DNA of 58,758 bases from Cytobacillus citreus (GTDB lineage Bacteria; Bacillota; Bacilli; Bacillales; Cytobacillaceae), in the NCBI RefSeq assembly GCF_018343665.1, contig NZ_JAGYPM010000012.1, forward strand, positions 1 to 58,758, in the 5' to 3' direction. Positions 1 through 10,586 of the stretch are shown in pieces. The number at the start of each line of letters is the position of its first letter. The stretch's first letter is position 1. The position numbers and the translations under genes were made by a program. The notes beneath the pieces are model-generated. The model did not search any database and had not been told where the DNA came from. It saw only the letters and a list, made by a program, of their open reading frames with translations.

Positions 1-218
1 AAGCCATCTTTCAGCTTTCCTACATGTGTAGAAAAGAATTATCCGGTATTAGCTCCGGTTTCCCGAAGTTATCCCAGTCTTACAGGCAGGTTGCCCACGT
101 GTTACTCACCCGTCCGCCGCTAACTTGTGAGAGCAAGCTCTCACAAGTCCGCTCGACTTGCATGTATTAGGCACGCCGCCAGCGTTCGTCCTGAGCCAGG
201 ATCAAACTCTCCAATAAA
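1..218 (-). rRNA. rrs: 16S ribosomal RNA, 5' end (partial)
   Basis: The minus strand reads the universal 16S 5' sequence, including AGAGTTTGATCCTGGCTCAG and GACGAACGCTGGC, starting near 218 (TTTATTGGAGAG). Only about the first 218 nt are present and the gene runs off the left edge. It opens an rRNA operon transcribed leftward from the two promoters at 340-452. Neighbour lysS lies upstream on the same strand with its own terminator. Confidence 0.97.
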
Positions 219-289
219 GAGTAAGATTTAGCTCTTAAAAATGTCTTATAAAAAGACTTAGAATTAACGTTGACGTTTTTGTTCGTTCA

Positions 290-304
290 GTTTTCAAAGA
301 ACAA
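290..304 (-). promoter_or_regulatory. rrn leader boxA antitermination element
   Basis: The minus strand carries TGTTCTTTGAAAACT between promoter P2 and the 16S gene. This matches the boxA-containing leader seen in Bacillus rRNA operons, which is bound by Nus factors for antitermination. The assignment rests on sequence likeness and position. Confidence 0.7.
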
Positions 305-339
305 CTTCAAATGTTTTTGTCGTTTAAGACGACTTTTTA

Positions 340-368
340 ATAATACCAGATTCAATAAGTTGAGTCAA
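340..368 (-). promoter_or_regulatory. rrn promoter P2 (sigma-A)
   Basis: Minus strand: -35 TTGACT at 363-368, a 17-bp spacer and -10 TATTAT at 340-345. It is the proximal promoter of the 16S gene. Confidence 0.85.
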
Positions 369-423
369 CAACTTTTTTAAGCTTTTTTATTTCGAAGCTG
401 CTATCTTTGCGACAACAGATATT

Positions 424-452
424 AATATATCACCATTAATACTTGTATGCAA
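424..452 (-). promoter_or_regulatory. rrn promoter P1 (sigma-A)
   Basis: Minus strand: -35 TTGCAT at 447-452, a 17-bp spacer and -10 TATATT at 424-429. It lies 84 bp upstream of P2, the tandem arrangement usual for rRNA operons. The rest of the lysS-16S gap (453-614) is AT-rich and shows no gene. Confidence 0.75.
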
Positions 453-614
453 TATATTTTTTAGATAAAAATCAAAGAAAAAATATTCGAATTATTTCAC
501 TCTGAACAACCAGAAAATAGAATCTATTTTAACGACGGAAGTTTACAAGATTTATTGCTTTTATATAGAAGAACTGCTTCAATACATTGACACTATTTCA
601 TCATACACGCATTT

Positions 615-648
615 AAAAAGGCAGGGCACAATAGTACCCTGCCTTTTT
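615..648 (-). terminator. rho-independent terminator after lysS
   Basis: A perfect 12-bp stem (AAAAAGGCAGGG with CCCTGCCTTTTT) starts 9 nt past the lysS stop and has a U tract on the minus strand. It separates lysS from the rRNA operon. Confidence 0.9.
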
Positions 649-656
649 AAGAAAAT

Positions 657-2216
<1,560 letters not shown>

Positions 2217-2267
2217 TTATTTTACACAAAGTGGACTGCATAGACATCATTAATGTTTATAAATATT

Positions 2268-2395
2268 AGAAAGACTTGGCATTCGCCAAGTCCTTCCGGC
2301 GAATGCCTTAGTCTTTATTATGCGATGATTATTCTAGATACTTAATCAAAAATTCATTTATACTTTAGTAAGATAATAAACTAAAATTTCCCTAT
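2268..2395. repeat. Dispersed repeat, family B (copy 1)
   Basis: About 125 bp shared with 40331-40450. It starts with ACTTGGCATTCGCCAAGT, which can fold on itself (ACTTGG/CCAAGT). It can also fold with a downstream arm (GGCATTCGCC with GGCGAATGCC), so the two hairpins compete. It then has TATGCGATGATTATTCTA and a conserved AT-rich tail. The TGCGATG segment also occurs in other repeats here (48361, 27176). No reading frame. Confidence 0.7.
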
Positions 2396-2406
2396 TAGCT
2401 AATAAA

Positions 2407-2432
2407 AACTGCCAGCATGTCCACTGGCAGTT
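2407..2432 (-). terminator. rho-independent terminator after dusB
   Basis: The 9-bp stem AACTGCCAG/CTGGCAGTT is followed by a U-rich run on the minus strand. It lies 157 bp downstream of dusB, beyond a repeat fragment. Confidence 0.75.
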
Positions 2433-2480
2433 CTCTTATATGAAAAGTATTATAGATAAAGAATAAGGCCATGTCAAACT

Positions 2481-2530
2481 TTATCGCAGATTAACAACCC
2501 GCGTAAGATGGAAGATATTACAAAAGTTTA
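2481..2530. repeat. Degenerate repeat, family C (single unit)
   Basis: TTATCGCAGATTAAC, then GTAAGA and GATGGAAG, match in order the two tandem 49-bp units at 46027-46126. The middle is shortened. Confidence 0.55.
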
Positions 2531-2588
2531 TCTACTATCATAATCTGAAATAGCACATCCTGTGTGTCCGAATCTCCGAAGGATCACT

Positions 2589-3590
2589 TTATCCAACTTG
2601 TGTTTGGCTTCGTTCTTTCTCTTCGGCCTCTATAACAAGTGCAGTTAATAAAGTAACAAGATCTTCTCTTGTGCTGCATTCGTTAATAGCATTACGAACC
2701 TTTGCATTTCCGCGAATACCCTTTAAGTACCACGCTGCATGCTTTCGCATTTCACGAACTGCGATATCTTCATTTTTCAACGCAATTAATCGGTCAAGAT
2801 GAAGGATACATACATCAATTTTTTCGCGAACGCTTGGTTCATCCATTAATTCACCTGTTTCAAGATACTTCACTGTACGGTAAATCATCCACGGATTCCC
2901 TAGTGCAGCCCGGCCGATCATAACACCGTCACAGCCAGTTTCTTCAAGCATACGCTTCGCATCTTGAGGCGTCACGACATCACCATTCCCTATTAAAGGA
3001 ATGTTAATATTTTGCTTTACTTCACGGATGATATCCCAATTTGCTTTTCCCTCATACATTTGTACGCGGGTACGTCCATGTAAAGAAACAGCTTTTCCAC
3101 CTGCACTCTCAACTGCTTGAGCATTTCGGACAGCATAGATATGGTCCTCATCCCAGCCCATACGCATTTTAACTGTTACAGGCTTGTCAACAGCAGCCGT
3201 TACTGCAGAAACCATTTCATAGATTTTATTAGGATCAAGCAGCCATTTAGCTCCCGCATCACATTTCGTGATTTTTGGTACAGGGCAGCCCATATTAATA
3301 TCGATAATATCTGCATTTGAGTTTTTATCAACAAATTGAGCAGCTTCTACTAACGTCTCTTTTTCGCCGCCAAAAATTTGCAAGCTTAGCGGTTTTTCTC
3401 TTTCATCTATATAAAGCATATTCATCGTTTTCTCATTTTTGAACACAATCCCTTTATCGCTGACCATTTCTGCACAAACAAGTCCAGCGCCAAACTCTTT
3501 GACAGTGAGACGAAACGCTGAGTTACATACTCCTGCCATTGGAGCGAGAACAACACGGTTTTTTAATTCAATGTCACCAATTTTGAACAT
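2589..3590 (-). CDS. dusB: tRNA-dihydrouridine synthase B
   Basis: FMN-dependent enzyme that reduces specific uridines in tRNA to dihydrouridine. The 333-aa protein has the Dus TIM-barrel signatures: VVLAPMAGVCNSAFR near residue 13, the NMGCPVPKI loop with the expected catalytic Cys102, HGRTR near 170, GNGDV near 202 and IGRAALGNPW near 226. The ATG is preceded by AAGGAGG. It lies 53 bp after yazB at the end of the folate cluster, the order known in B. subtilis (yazB-yacF-lysS). Assignment to the B subgroup rests on synteny and overall likeness. Confidence 0.95.
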   Translation of the reverse strand: MFKIGDIELKNRVVLAPMAGVCNSAFRLTVKEFGAGLVCAEMVSDKGIVFKNEKTMNMLYIDEREKPLSLQIFGGEKETLVEAAQFVDKNSNADIIDINMGCPVPKITKCDAGAKWLLDPNKIYEMVSAVTAAVDKPVTVKMRMGWDEDHIYAVRNAQAVESAGGKAVSLHGRTRVQMYEGKANWDIIREVKQNINIPLIGNGDVVTPQDAKRMLEETGCDGVMIGRAALGNPWMIYRTVKYLETGELMDEPSVREKIDVCILHLDRLIALKNEDIAVREMRKHAAWYLKGIRGNAKVRNAINECSTREDLVTLLTALVIEAEEKERSQTQVG

Positions 3591-3643
3591 GCGGAACCTC
3601 CTTTTTAACTTTCTGGTGTATTAGACAAAAAACAAATCTATTA

Positions 3644-3856
3644 TTAATTTTCCTCCGGTGGAGTCAGATCTTCAATAGTAATATTTAGCAAGCGGGCAAT
3701 TCGTTCTAAAAAATCAAGAGCCGGCATCCGATTTCCCCTTTCAATTTCTCCAAGGATCGAAACAGATACACCTAGCTGCCTTGCAAAGCTTTCCTGTGTA
3801 TAGCCTTTTAATTTTCGAAAAGCGCGAATACGTCTTCCCCATTTTTCTGCTTCCAT
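3644..3856 (-). CDS. yazB: Small XRE-family helix-turn-helix protein (YazB type)
   Basis: The 70-aa protein is essentially one Cro/C1 HTH domain: RIRAFRKLKGYTQESFARQL forms the first helices and VSILGEIERGNR the recognition helix. It therefore probably binds DNA, but the target is unknown. Its start lies inside the folK frame (49-nt overlap), preceded by GGGAG at 7 nt, so the two are translationally linked. The same small gene occupies this place in B. subtilis. No partner toxin gene is present, so I do not read it as an antitoxin. Confidence 0.85.
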   Translation of the reverse strand: MEAEKWGRRIRAFRKLKGYTQESFARQLGVSVSILGEIERGNRMPALDFLERIARLLNITIEDLTPPEEN

Positions 3857-4335
3857 ATTCGTACTCCCTCTCTATCTGGTATATCCTCTAAAACTGCTTG
3901 AAGAGGAGTTTCCATCGTCGGAATTTTGATGCCAGACTGAATCTCTAATAGAGGAATGATGACAAAAGCCCTTTCATGCATCCGAGGATGAGGAACTATT
4001 AACTTCTCTGAATTAATATTTTCTTGATTATATAACAAAATGTCAAGGTCTATTGTCCTAGGTCCCCATCGAATACCCCTTTTTCTCCCAAGTTTTTTTT
4101 CAATTTCTAAGCAAACATCAAGTAATTCAGTCGATGTTAAGTCTGTTTTCACTTGAATCACCATGTTTAAAAATTGATCCTGCTCCTCATATCCTACCGG
4201 GTCTGTTTCATAAATAGAAGAAGTTTTTACCACTTTTATTTTTGGAGCAGCCACAATGCTTGTAATGGCTTCCTTAAAATTTTCAAACCTGTTCCCAATA
4301 TTAGAACCTAAAGCAATATAAGCTTCACTTTTCAT
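3808..4335 (-). CDS. folK: 2-amino-4-hydroxy-6-hydroxymethyldihydropteridine pyrophosphokinase
   Basis: Transfers pyrophosphate from ATP to 6-hydroxymethyl-dihydropterin, giving the substrate for FolP. The 175-aa protein carries the N-terminal ALGSNIGNR motif (residues 8-16), the RWGPRTIDLDILLY signature near 90-103 and PHPRMHERAFVIIPL near 115-130. It is slightly longer than usual (about 160-170) because of a C-terminal tail that overlaps yazB. It starts 3 nt after folB ends, so it belongs to the pab-fol operon. Confidence 0.95.
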   Translation of the reverse strand: MKSEAYIALGSNIGNRFENFKEAITSIVAAPKIKVVKTSSIYETDPVGYEEQDQFLNMVIQVKTDLTSTELLDVCLEIEKKLGRKRGIRWGPRTIDLDILLYNQENINSEKLIVPHPRMHERAFVIIPLLEIQSGIKIPTMETPLQAVLEDIPDREGVRIWKQKNGEDVFALFEN

Positions 4336-4338
4336 ATT

Positions 4339-4698
4339 TTACCTTCCCCTTGTAATTTCAACGGCTACTGAATCATAATGGCCAGGAATTGGGGGGTCAG
4401 GCTTAATCATCCTCACTGTCACTTGGGAAATAGCACGATACCGGTCTAACATTTCCCCGGCAATCTTTTCAGCTACAGCTTCTATGAGTTTAAAAGGTTT
4501 TCCTTCAACAACATCTTTACAAACTTGATAGAGCTCACCATAATTAATTGAATCCTCGAGATGATCTGACCCTCCAGCCTTTTTCAAATCTGTCTCCACA
4601 GTCAAATCTACGAAAAATCGTTGCCCAAGCCGGGTTTCCTCTGGAAAAACACCGTGATAGCCATAAAACGCCATTTTATTTATAATAATTCGATCCAT
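4339..4698 (-). CDS. folB: Dihydroneopterin aldolase
   Basis: Cleaves 7,8-dihydroneopterin to 6-hydroxymethyl-dihydropterin and glycolaldehyde; some homologues also epimerise the substrate. At 119 aa it has the usual length. Residues expected at the active site are present: Glu21 in FPEETRLGQ, Tyr53 in SINYGEL and Lys99 in RMIKPDPPIPG. The ATG follows a GGGA ribosome site. It sits between folP and folK with gaps of 3-5 nt, typical of one operon. Confidence 0.95.
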   Translation of the reverse strand: MDRIIINKMAFYGYHGVFPEETRLGQRFFVDLTVETDLKKAGGSDHLEDSINYGELYQVCKDVVEGKPFKLIEAVAEKIAGEMLDRYRAISQVTVRMIKPDPPIPGHYDSVAVEITRGR

Positions 4699-4703
4699 AA
4701 ATG

Positions 4704-5528
4704 TTATATCCCTTTCCCAATAAGTGCATCCATCATTGTAGCCATCCGCTTCATTTCTTTCACATCATGAATCCGAATGATTTGACACCCTTTTTGGATT
4801 CCATAGCAATTTGTCGCACCTGTCCCTTCCATCCGCTCATTGACAGGCAAATCAAGAACACTTCCGATCATTGATTTCCGAGATGTCCCTAATAAAACAG
4901 GATAACCAATCGAAACAAGCTTGTCCAAATGTCTCATCATTTCAAGATTCAAATCTAAATCCTTAGCAAAACCAATGCCTGGATCTAGAATAATATTTTC
5001 ATCTTTAACGCCAGCGTTTTTCACTAGCGTGATACTCTCATATAAATCGTTTACGGCATCTCGATAGAAAACAGAATAATCCTGGTTCTTTCGATTATGC
5101 ATTAAAATAATAGGAACCTGTAGCTCTGCAGCAACTAATGCCATATCTGGATCAGCTTTCGCGCCCCAAATGTCGTTAATAATATGAGCACCCGCCTTAA
5201 TTGCCTGTCTAGCTACTTCCGCTTTATACGTATCTATAGATATAGGAGCATCTACTTCTTTAGAGATGGCCTCTATGACAGGGATCACCCTTTCTAATTC
5301 CTCCTCTAATGAAACAGCATCGAAGCCAGGTCGGGTAGATTCCCCGCCAATATCAATAATATCAGCACCATCTTGAACCATTTGCAGCGCACGCTCAACG
5401 GCTCTATCAATATGATTAAACCTTCCACCATCTGAAAAAGAATCAGGGGTTGCATTTAAAATCCCCATAATCAATGTTTTTCTTTCATAATCCAATGAAT
5501 AAGGCCCACATTTGATCACATTCATCAC
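4704..5528 (-). CDS. folP: Dihydropteroate synthase
   Basis: Condenses hydroxymethyl-dihydropterin pyrophosphate with p-aminobenzoate; the target of sulfonamides (called sul in B. subtilis). The 274-aa TIM barrel shows GILNATPDSFSDGG near residue 22, DIGGESTRPG near 60, DIWGAK near 117 and LDPGIGFAKD near 180. A C-terminal RIHDVKE completes the family signature. A GTG at 5528 lies 7 nt after GGAG and an ATG follows directly; either could be the true start. It receives both branches of the pathway from its operon neighbours pabABC and folB-folK. Confidence 0.96.
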   Translation of the reverse strand: MMNVIKCGPYSLDYERKTLIMGILNATPDSFSDGGRFNHIDRAVERALQMVQDGADIIDIGGESTRPGFDAVSLEEELERVIPVIEAISKEVDAPISIDTYKAEVARQAIKAGAHIINDIWGAKADPDMALVAAELQVPIILMHNRKNQDYSVFYRDAVNDLYESITLVKNAGVKDENIILDPGIGFAKDLDLNLEMMRHLDKLVSIGYPVLLGTSRKSMIGSVLDLPVNERMEGTGATNCYGIQKGCQIIRIHDVKEMKRMATMMDALIGKGI

Positions 5529-5540
5529 AGCATAACTCCT

Positions 5541-6398
5541 TTACAACTCTTTTCTGCTCCATAAAACCTTTGAAAATTGATCATATTGTTGTTGTAGCTC
5601 TATTGTTTTTTTTCCCATAATACCAGGCATCTTTTTTCCATCAAACAAAGAAATTGGGACAATCTCTTGAATCGAGTTCGTGACAAAAATCTCATCTGCC
5701 TTCATGGCTTGATCGAGCGTGAAAAGTCCCTCTTGAATCATCATTCCATTTTTGCCAGCAAACTTTAAAATAAATTGTCTTGTAATACCATTTAAGATTC
5801 CTGTTTCAACCGCAGGAGTAAACAGGATATTGTCCTTAATCCAAAAGAGATTGGATACAACCCCTTCTGCTAAAAAGCCTTCATCTGTAAGAAAGATCCC
5901 TTCACAATCATGTGAATTTCCTACTTCTCTCTTCGCTAGAATATTATTTAAGTAATGGTGAGATTTTAACCTCTCTAGCCCCTCTGGTGTATTGCGCTTT
6001 AGCTTTAGAACAATCGCTTCTTTTTCCAAAAAGGGATTTCTTTGCGGAAGAGGCTTTGCAAACATAATCAAGTTCGGTTGTGTATAAGGTTCTGTTTTCA
6101 ATCCGATTTCATCCATACCAGCTGATACATTCAACCGAATATAGGCGTCTGTTAAATGATTCTCTTTCAATAAAAGACGGATGGCAGCAAGTATGTCTTC
6201 CCTCGAATACAGAGCCTTTATATTTAAAACCTCTAAGCTATTATTCAGTCGCTCTAAATGGTCATCTAATAAGAACGGATGACCATTGTAGGTTCTGAAT
6301 GTTTCAAACAAGCCCATTCCGTATAGGAAGCCATGATCAAATGGAGAAATAGACGCCTCTTCCTTCCGAACGAGTTCGCCATTCATATATAAAAACAC
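5541..6398 (-). CDS. pabC: Aminodeoxychorismate lyase
   Basis: PLP enzyme that releases pyruvate from 4-amino-4-deoxychorismate to give p-aminobenzoate. It is a 285-aa fold-type IV protein. SPFDHGFLYGMGLFETFRT lies at residues 18-36, the probable PLP lysine is Lys145 (ERLKSHHYLNN) and the cofactor-phosphate segment LFWIKDNILFTP is near 185-197. Branched-chain and D-amino acid aminotransferases share the fold, but linkage to pabB and pabA decides the call. It starts with GTG after GGAGGGAG and ends 12 bp before folP. Confidence 0.95.
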   Translation of the reverse strand: MFLYMNGELVRKEEASISPFDHGFLYGMGLFETFRTYNGHPFLLDDHLERLNNSLEVLNIKALYSREDILAAIRLLLKENHLTDAYIRLNVSAGMDEIGLKTEPYTQPNLIMFAKPLPQRNPFLEKEAIVLKLKRNTPEGLERLKSHHYLNNILAKREVGNSHDCEGIFLTDEGFLAEGVVSNLFWIKDNILFTPAVETGILNGITRQFILKFAGKNGMMIQEGLFTLDQAMKADEIFVTNSIQEIVPISLFDGKKMPGIMGKKTIELQQQYDQFSKVLWSRKEL

Positions 6399-6409
6399 GT
6401 TTCTCCCTC

Positions 6410-6982
6410 CTAGCTGAGATAAAAGTGAAGAAAGTTTCTTAGCAATTCCTTGCCTGCTTTCGTCATAATCGATTCTGGATGAAATTGCACTCCCTCAATC
6501 GGCAGATCTTTATGCCGAATGGCCATTATTTCTCCCTCAGCCGTCCAGGCAGACACCTCTAAGCAAGATGGGAGAGTTTCCTTTTTGACAATTAAGGAAT
6601 GATATCTCGTTGCTGGAAATGGGTTAGGCATGCCCTGAAAAATCGTTTTTCCATCATGATATATGTCGGATGTTTTTCCGTGCACGAGCCTCTCCGCTTG
6701 GACGACATCCCCGCCAAACACTTGCGCAATGGATTGATGTCCTAGACAAACACCGAAAATAGGAATTTGACCAGCAAAGGTCTCTATCGCTTCAAGACTA
6801 ATTCCTGCCTCCTTTGGAGTACAAGGACCGGGCGAAACCATTAAAAAATTCGGCTGCTTATGACGAATCTCTTCAATCGTTGCTTCATCATTTCTTTTCA
6901 CGATTAATTCCTCGCCAATCTCTCCAAGGTATTGCACGAGATTATAGGTAAATGAATCATAGTTATCAATCATAAAAATCAT
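6410..6982 (-). CDS. pabA: Aminodeoxychorismate/anthranilate synthase glutaminase subunit
   Basis: Hydrolyses glutamine and passes ammonia to PabB; in Bacillus the same subunit (TrpG) can also serve anthranilate synthase TrpE. The 190-aa class I amidotransferase has [17 protein letters not shown] at the start, the nucleophile Cys79 in GVCLGHQ, and His168 and Glu170 in QFHPES. Its ATG overlaps the pabB stop (ATGA), indicating translational coupling. I saw no clear array of spaced NAG triplets at its ribosome site like the TRAP target known for B. subtilis trpG. Confidence 0.95.
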   Translation of the reverse strand: MIFMIDNYDSFTYNLVQYLGEIGEELIVKRNDEATIEEIRHKQPNFLMVSPGPCTPKEAGISLEAIETFAGQIPIFGVCLGHQSIAQVFGGDVVQAERLVHGKTSDIYHDGKTIFQGMPNPFPATRYHSLIVKKETLPSCLEVSAWTAEGEIMAIRHKDLPIEGVQFHPESIMTKAGKELLRNFLHFYLS

Positions 6983-8394
6983 GTCTCGTTACCTTCTTCA
7001 TGTTCAGCCATCTCTTTTGCCTTCCATAGGGCAATCGCCTTCTTTAATGATTCCTTATACTCGTTTTTGGGATTTGAATCAATGACAACCCCTGCACCTG
7101 CTTGTACATGAGCTTTTCCTTCTTTTACAATCATTGTCCGAATTATAATATTAAGCTCTAAATCACCACTGTAATTGATCCAGCCTAACGAGCCGGTATA
7201 AGGACCTCTTGTAACTGGTTCAAGATCTTCAATGATTTCCATCGTTCGAACCTTTGGTGCTCCTGTAATCGTCCCTCCTGGGAATACGGCATCAATTAAA
7301 TCAAAACCATCCTTCCCATTCGCTAATTCTCCACGTACATTCGATACGATATGCATAACATGAGAATATTTTTCAATCACCATGAATTCATTCACTTCGA
7401 CAGAGCCAAATTTACATACTCGCCCCAGATCATTTCTTTCTAAATCGACAAGCATCACATGCTCTGCTCGTTCTTTCTCATTTTCAATTAATTCGTTTGC
7501 AAGCTCGAAGTCCTCATTCTCATTCCTTCCGCGCGACCGCGTTCCTGCTATTGGACGAGTGCTAACCTCCTCACCCTTTTTCTTAATCAAAAGTTCAGGT
7601 GATCCGCTTACAAGCTGATATTCTGGAGTATGAAAATAGCCCATATATGGAGATGGGTTCAATCTTCGAAGCTGTTCATATACATCAATAGCATCCACGC
7701 CGATCGGCTGACTTTGGCGAACAGACAGATTAACTTGAAACACATCACCCTGTGAAATATAATGCTGAACCTTTTCAACAGCTTGAATAAACTCCTCTTC
7801 ATTCATTGAAACCTCAAGCTGATCATTTTTATGCAGAGCTTTTTTAATCGGCAAATTTGAATATTCCGCCGTCCAACGACTTATCCATTCCTCTGCTCTC
7901 ATTTCTAAAGACTGCTCATCTTCATTTTCTCCATATAAAACCATGATCCATAAAGCCTCATCCTTATGATCAAATACAAACCATTCCTTAAAAGTTAAAA
8001 AATGAATATCAGGAATGAGCAGATCATCCATGGCGACAGAAGGCAAGCGTTCAATATAGCTGCCATAATCATAGCTAATCAAGCCAATAGCACCGCCCTG
8101 AAAATCTGGTAGTCCGTCCACTTTCTCCACTTGATATTGCCGCAGCCATTCCTTCAATAAATGAAGGGGATTTCCTTCAAGAATCTGCCTTCCTTCAGGC
8201 TCAATAATTTCGAGCTTTGAATTTTTACCGATTAGAACAGTTTCTGGGTCTAAAGCGGCAATACTATAACGCCCGCCTCTCCCGCTTTCTAATAAGACAT
8301 GATGCTGTTTGTCCACTGTTAAATGACGGTATTGCTTAAAAAATTGGTTTATCGAAATCGGGTACTTTTTTGCATATATGTAAAATTTATTCAA
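6979..8394 (-). CDS. pabB: Aminodeoxychorismate synthase component I
   Basis: Aminates chorismate to 4-amino-4-deoxychorismate using ammonia from PabA, the entry to p-aminobenzoate and folate. The protein has an N-terminal anthranilate synthase-like domain and a C-terminal chorismate-binding domain with [20 protein letters not shown], the [13 protein letters not shown] signature and the end motif [14 protein letters not shown]. The open frame reaches an ATG at 8454, but the ribosome site GAGGGG fits a TTG at 8394. That start gives [10 protein letters not shown] and 471 aa, near the family length of about 470. First gene of the pab-fol operon. Confidence 0.95.
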   Translation of the reverse strand: MNKFYIYAKKYPISINQFFKQYRHLTVDKQHHVLLESGRGGRYSIAALDPETVLIGKNSKLEIIEPEGRQILEGNPLHLLKEWLRQYQVEKVDGLPDFQGGAIGLISYDYGSYIERLPSVAMDDLLIPDIHFLTFKEWFVFDHKDEALWIMVLYGENEDEQSLEMRAEEWISRWTAEYSNLPIKKALHKNDQLEVSMNEEEFIQAVEKVQHYISQGDVFQVNLSVRQSQPIGVDAIDVYEQLRRLNPSPYMGYFHTPEYQLVSGSPELLIKKKGEEVSTRPIAGTRSRGRNENEDFELANELIENEKERAEHVMLVDLERNDLGRVCKFGSVEVNEFMVIEKYSHVMHIVSNVRGELANGKDGFDLIDAVFPGGTITGAPKVRTMEIIEDLEPVTRGPYTGSLGWINYSGDLELNIIIRTMIVKEGKAHVQAGAGVVIDSNPKNEYKESLKKAIALWKAKEMAEHEEGNET

Positions 8395-8444
8395 AGGAAT
8401 GTCACCCCTCTTCATTTCTCTTTTTTTATCATACATGAAGCATG

Positions 8445-8477
8445 AAAAAAGCAACAGCTAATTTCAGCCATTGCTTT
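8445..8477 (-). terminator. rho-independent terminator after cysK
   Basis: Minus strand: AAGCAATGGCT pairs with AGCTGTTGCTT around a short loop, followed by a run of six U. It starts a few nt past the cysK stop and runs into the pabB leader, separating cysK from the folate operon. Confidence 0.75.
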
Positions 8478-8484
8478 TGCTTCA

Positions 8485-9414
8485 TTATTCTGTTTCGAAT
8501 TGATATAAAGGTGTGCTTAGATAACGCTCTCCATTACTAGGAATGATGGCAAGAACCTTCTTTCCTTTCCCAAGCTCCTTCGCTACCTTCAAGGCTGCGA
8601 AGATGGCCGCACCCGAAGATATTCCGCCAAGGATTCCTTCTTCTCTTGCTGCAAGACGGGCATATTCAAACGCCTCATCATTCGTTACCTTTATGATCTC
8701 ATCATAAATTTCTTCATTGAGAACTTTTGGCACAAAACCTGCACCAATCCCTTGGATTTTATGAGGTCCTGGCTTTCCGCCTGAAAGAACTGGAGAATCG
8801 CTTGGTTCAACCGCATAGATTTTTACACTCTCATATTTTTCACGAAGAAGAGAACCAGCACCTGTGATGGTCCCGCCAGTTCCGACACCTGAAATAAATG
8901 CATCAAGCTGATCGCCCATTTGCAGGGCAATCTCTTCACCCGTTGTTCGGCGATGAATGTCTGGATTTGATGGATTTTCAAATTGCTGCGGCATGAAGTA
9001 ACCGTGCTCTTTGGCCAGCTCTTCTGCTTTACGAATGGCACCGTTCATCCCTTCTGTTCCAGGTGTTAATACTAGCTCTGCTCCATATGCACGAAGAAGA
9101 TTTCGTCTTTCCATACTCATTGTTTCCGGCATCACTAAAACGGCTTTATAGCCTTTGGAAGCTGCAATCATTGCAAGGCCAATTCCAGTATTACCGCTTG
9201 TCGGTTCAATAATCGTTGATCCCTGTACTAAGGCTCCACTTTCCTCTGCTACTTCAATCATCGCAAGGGCAATTCGATCTTTTACACTGCTTCCAGGATT
9301 CATATATTCTAATTTTACATACACATCAGCACTACTTTCATCCACAATTCGATTAAGCTTAACAATCGGCGTCTGTCCAACTAACTCTGCAATAGAATTT
9401 GCTATACGAGGCAT
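8485..9414 (-). CDS. cysK: Cysteine synthase A (O-acetylserine sulfhydrylase)
   Basis: PLP enzyme making cysteine from O-acetylserine and sulfide; in Bacillus it also partners with the repressor CymR. At 309 aa it closely follows the family: PLP Lys45 in GSSVKDR, substrate loop TSGNTG (residues 72-77), GTGGTITG near 178 and [10 protein letters not shown] near 262. The open frame begins at a GTG at 9423, but AAGGAG lies 8 nt before the ATG at 9414, giving [13 protein letters not shown]. It has its own promoter (9459-9487) and terminator, so it is transcribed alone. Confidence 0.97.
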   Translation of the reverse strand: MPRIANSIAELVGQTPIVKLNRIVDESSADVYVKLEYMNPGSSVKDRIALAMIEVAEESGALVQGSTIIEPTSGNTGIGLAMIAASKGYKAVLVMPETMSMERRNLLRAYGAELVLTPGTEGMNGAIRKAEELAKEHGYFMPQQFENPSNPDIHRRTTGEEIALQMGDQLDAFISGVGTGGTITGAGSLLREKYESVKIYAVEPSDSPVLSGGKPGPHKIQGIGAGFVPKVLNEEIYDEIIKVTNDEAFEYARLAAREEGILGGISSGAAIFAALKVAKELGKGKKVLAIIPSNGERYLSTPLYQFETE

Positions 9415-9458
9415 ATTCTCCACTCCTTATTTCCGAGTATTTATATTGGTTTAATTAA

Positions 9459-9487
9459 AATTTAATACGAATAATCAAAAATGTCAA
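9459..9487 (-). promoter_or_regulatory. cysK promoter (sigma-A)
   Basis: Minus strand: perfect -35 TTGACA at 9482-9487, a 17-bp spacer and -10 TAAATT at 9459-9464, 45 nt before the start codon. CymR control would be expected from the family, but I cannot assign an operator with certainty. Confidence 0.75.
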
Positions 9488-9587
9488 ATGATTTCATTTA
9501 GAAATGTTTTATTTTTACAAAAATTCACCCTTTTGCCTATCTTCTTTAACCCATACTATCCTATCCATCTTACTCTGATGAAATGCA

Positions 9588-9612
9588 AAAAACACGGAAC
9601 TTGTCCGTGTTA
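9588..9612 (-). terminator. rho-independent terminator after the PrsA-like gene
   Basis: The 8-bp stem AACACGGA/TCCGTGTT is followed on the minus strand by a six-U run. It lies 55 bp past the stop at 9668. Confidence 0.85.
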
Positions 9613-9667
9613 AATAGCAAATCATGAATTTATAAATAATGTCTAGTCCAAAGGCGCTTCTGCTTTT

Positions 9668-10564
9668 CTACCGCGCTTCCTTATCTCCGTAAAACCATTC
9701 TATATCCAGGTCATTCCAGAGTGGTCTTGCTGAAACAGGGGTATCCATTTGTTCTAATGCCATTTGTCTGCGAATTTGGTCTTTTACTTCTTTATAGGAG
9801 TATTCTTTACCTTTAACATGCTCATGCATCATAACGATCGCATAATGATCTTCCATTTTGATCGGTTTACTCCATTTACCCGGTTTTATGCTTTTTATTT
9901 GGTTAATAAAATTCTTCGTATAGCGCCCACTATTTTCATTCACATATCCAGCATCTCCGCCCAAATTAGCTGTGAATTCATCAATCGAGCGTTCCATTGC
10001 CAATACGGAAAAACTGGAACCATTCTCTAATTCCTTTATGGTTTGCTCTGCTTCTTCCTTTGTTTTGACGATAATCTGAGATATATGATAGGAATCAGGC
10101 AAAATATATTGCTTTTTATTTTGTTCGTAGTAATCCTTTATTTCTTTTTCTGATATTTTCACATCTTTAGTCAGAAGCTCTTCCAACATTAAGGTATTTT
10201 TGATTTGCTCTCTCCATTTGTCCTCATCGACTGCTTGGTAACCTCCAGATGAGCCGTACATGGATTTGATCATCATTAATTCACGTTCAACATCTTTATC
10301 CGATATTTTAACCTTATATTTTTCCCCGGCTGCTTCAACCACTTTTTGGTCAATTAATTCTATTAGTACTTCCTTGCCATATCTTGATTCCATCTCATTT
10401 AGCCATTCCTGTCGGGTGATCTTTTCCTTGCCGACAGTTGCCACTGTTTCATTACTTCCTGTATTCCCTTTAGCTAGAAAAAAAACAATCGTTACGCAGT
10501 TTAACAAAATAAGTAGGGCTATGACTAACAAAAGCTTCTCCCTCTTTAGCCTCTCCTTCTTCAA
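9668..10564 (-). CDS. prpD: PrsA-like parvulin peptidyl-prolyl isomerase, membrane-anchored (YacD type)
   Basis: Probable extracytoplasmic foldase. Residues 1-11 are basic and are followed by a hydrophobic segment (LLLVIALLILLNCVTIVFFL), so the protein is anchored outside the membrane. A SurA-like N-domain (about 40-135) leads to a rotamase domain (about 155-250) with YHISQIIVKTKEEAE and NLGGDAGYV. A Cys sits in LLNC, but Asn at -1 is a poor lipobox, so a transmembrane anchor is likelier than a lipoprotein. It starts at TTG after GGGGGAG. It lies between hslO and cysK as yacD does in B. subtilis; the symbol is from that synteny. Confidence 0.85.
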   Translation of the reverse strand: MKKERLKREKLLLVIALLILLNCVTIVFFLAKGNTGSNETVATVGKEKITRQEWLNEMESRYGKEVLIELIDQKVVEAAGEKYKVKISDKDVERELMMIKSMYGSSGGYQAVDEDKWREQIKNTLMLEELLTKDVKISEKEIKDYYEQNKKQYILPDSYHISQIIVKTKEEAEQTIKELENGSSFSVLAMERSIDEFTANLGGDAGYVNENSGRYTKNFINQIKSIKPGKWSKPIKMEDHYAIVMMHEHVKGKEYSYKEVKDQIRRQMALEQMDTPVSARPLWNDLDIEWFYGDKEAR

Positions 10565-10586
10565 TTGATACTCTCCCCCAAACCTA

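Noticed and set aside
3644..3856. YazB as an antitoxin of a toxin-antitoxin pair
   Set aside because: No toxin-like partner; its overlap with folK is the conserved Bacillus arrangement.
6979..7010. TRAP-type trinucleotide array at the pabA ribosome site
   Set aside because: Only scattered GAG/AAG triplets without regular spacing.
9668..10564. Lipoprotein signal in the PrsA-like protein
   Set aside because: LLNC has Asn at -1, which does not fit a lipobox; a plain membrane anchor is more likely.
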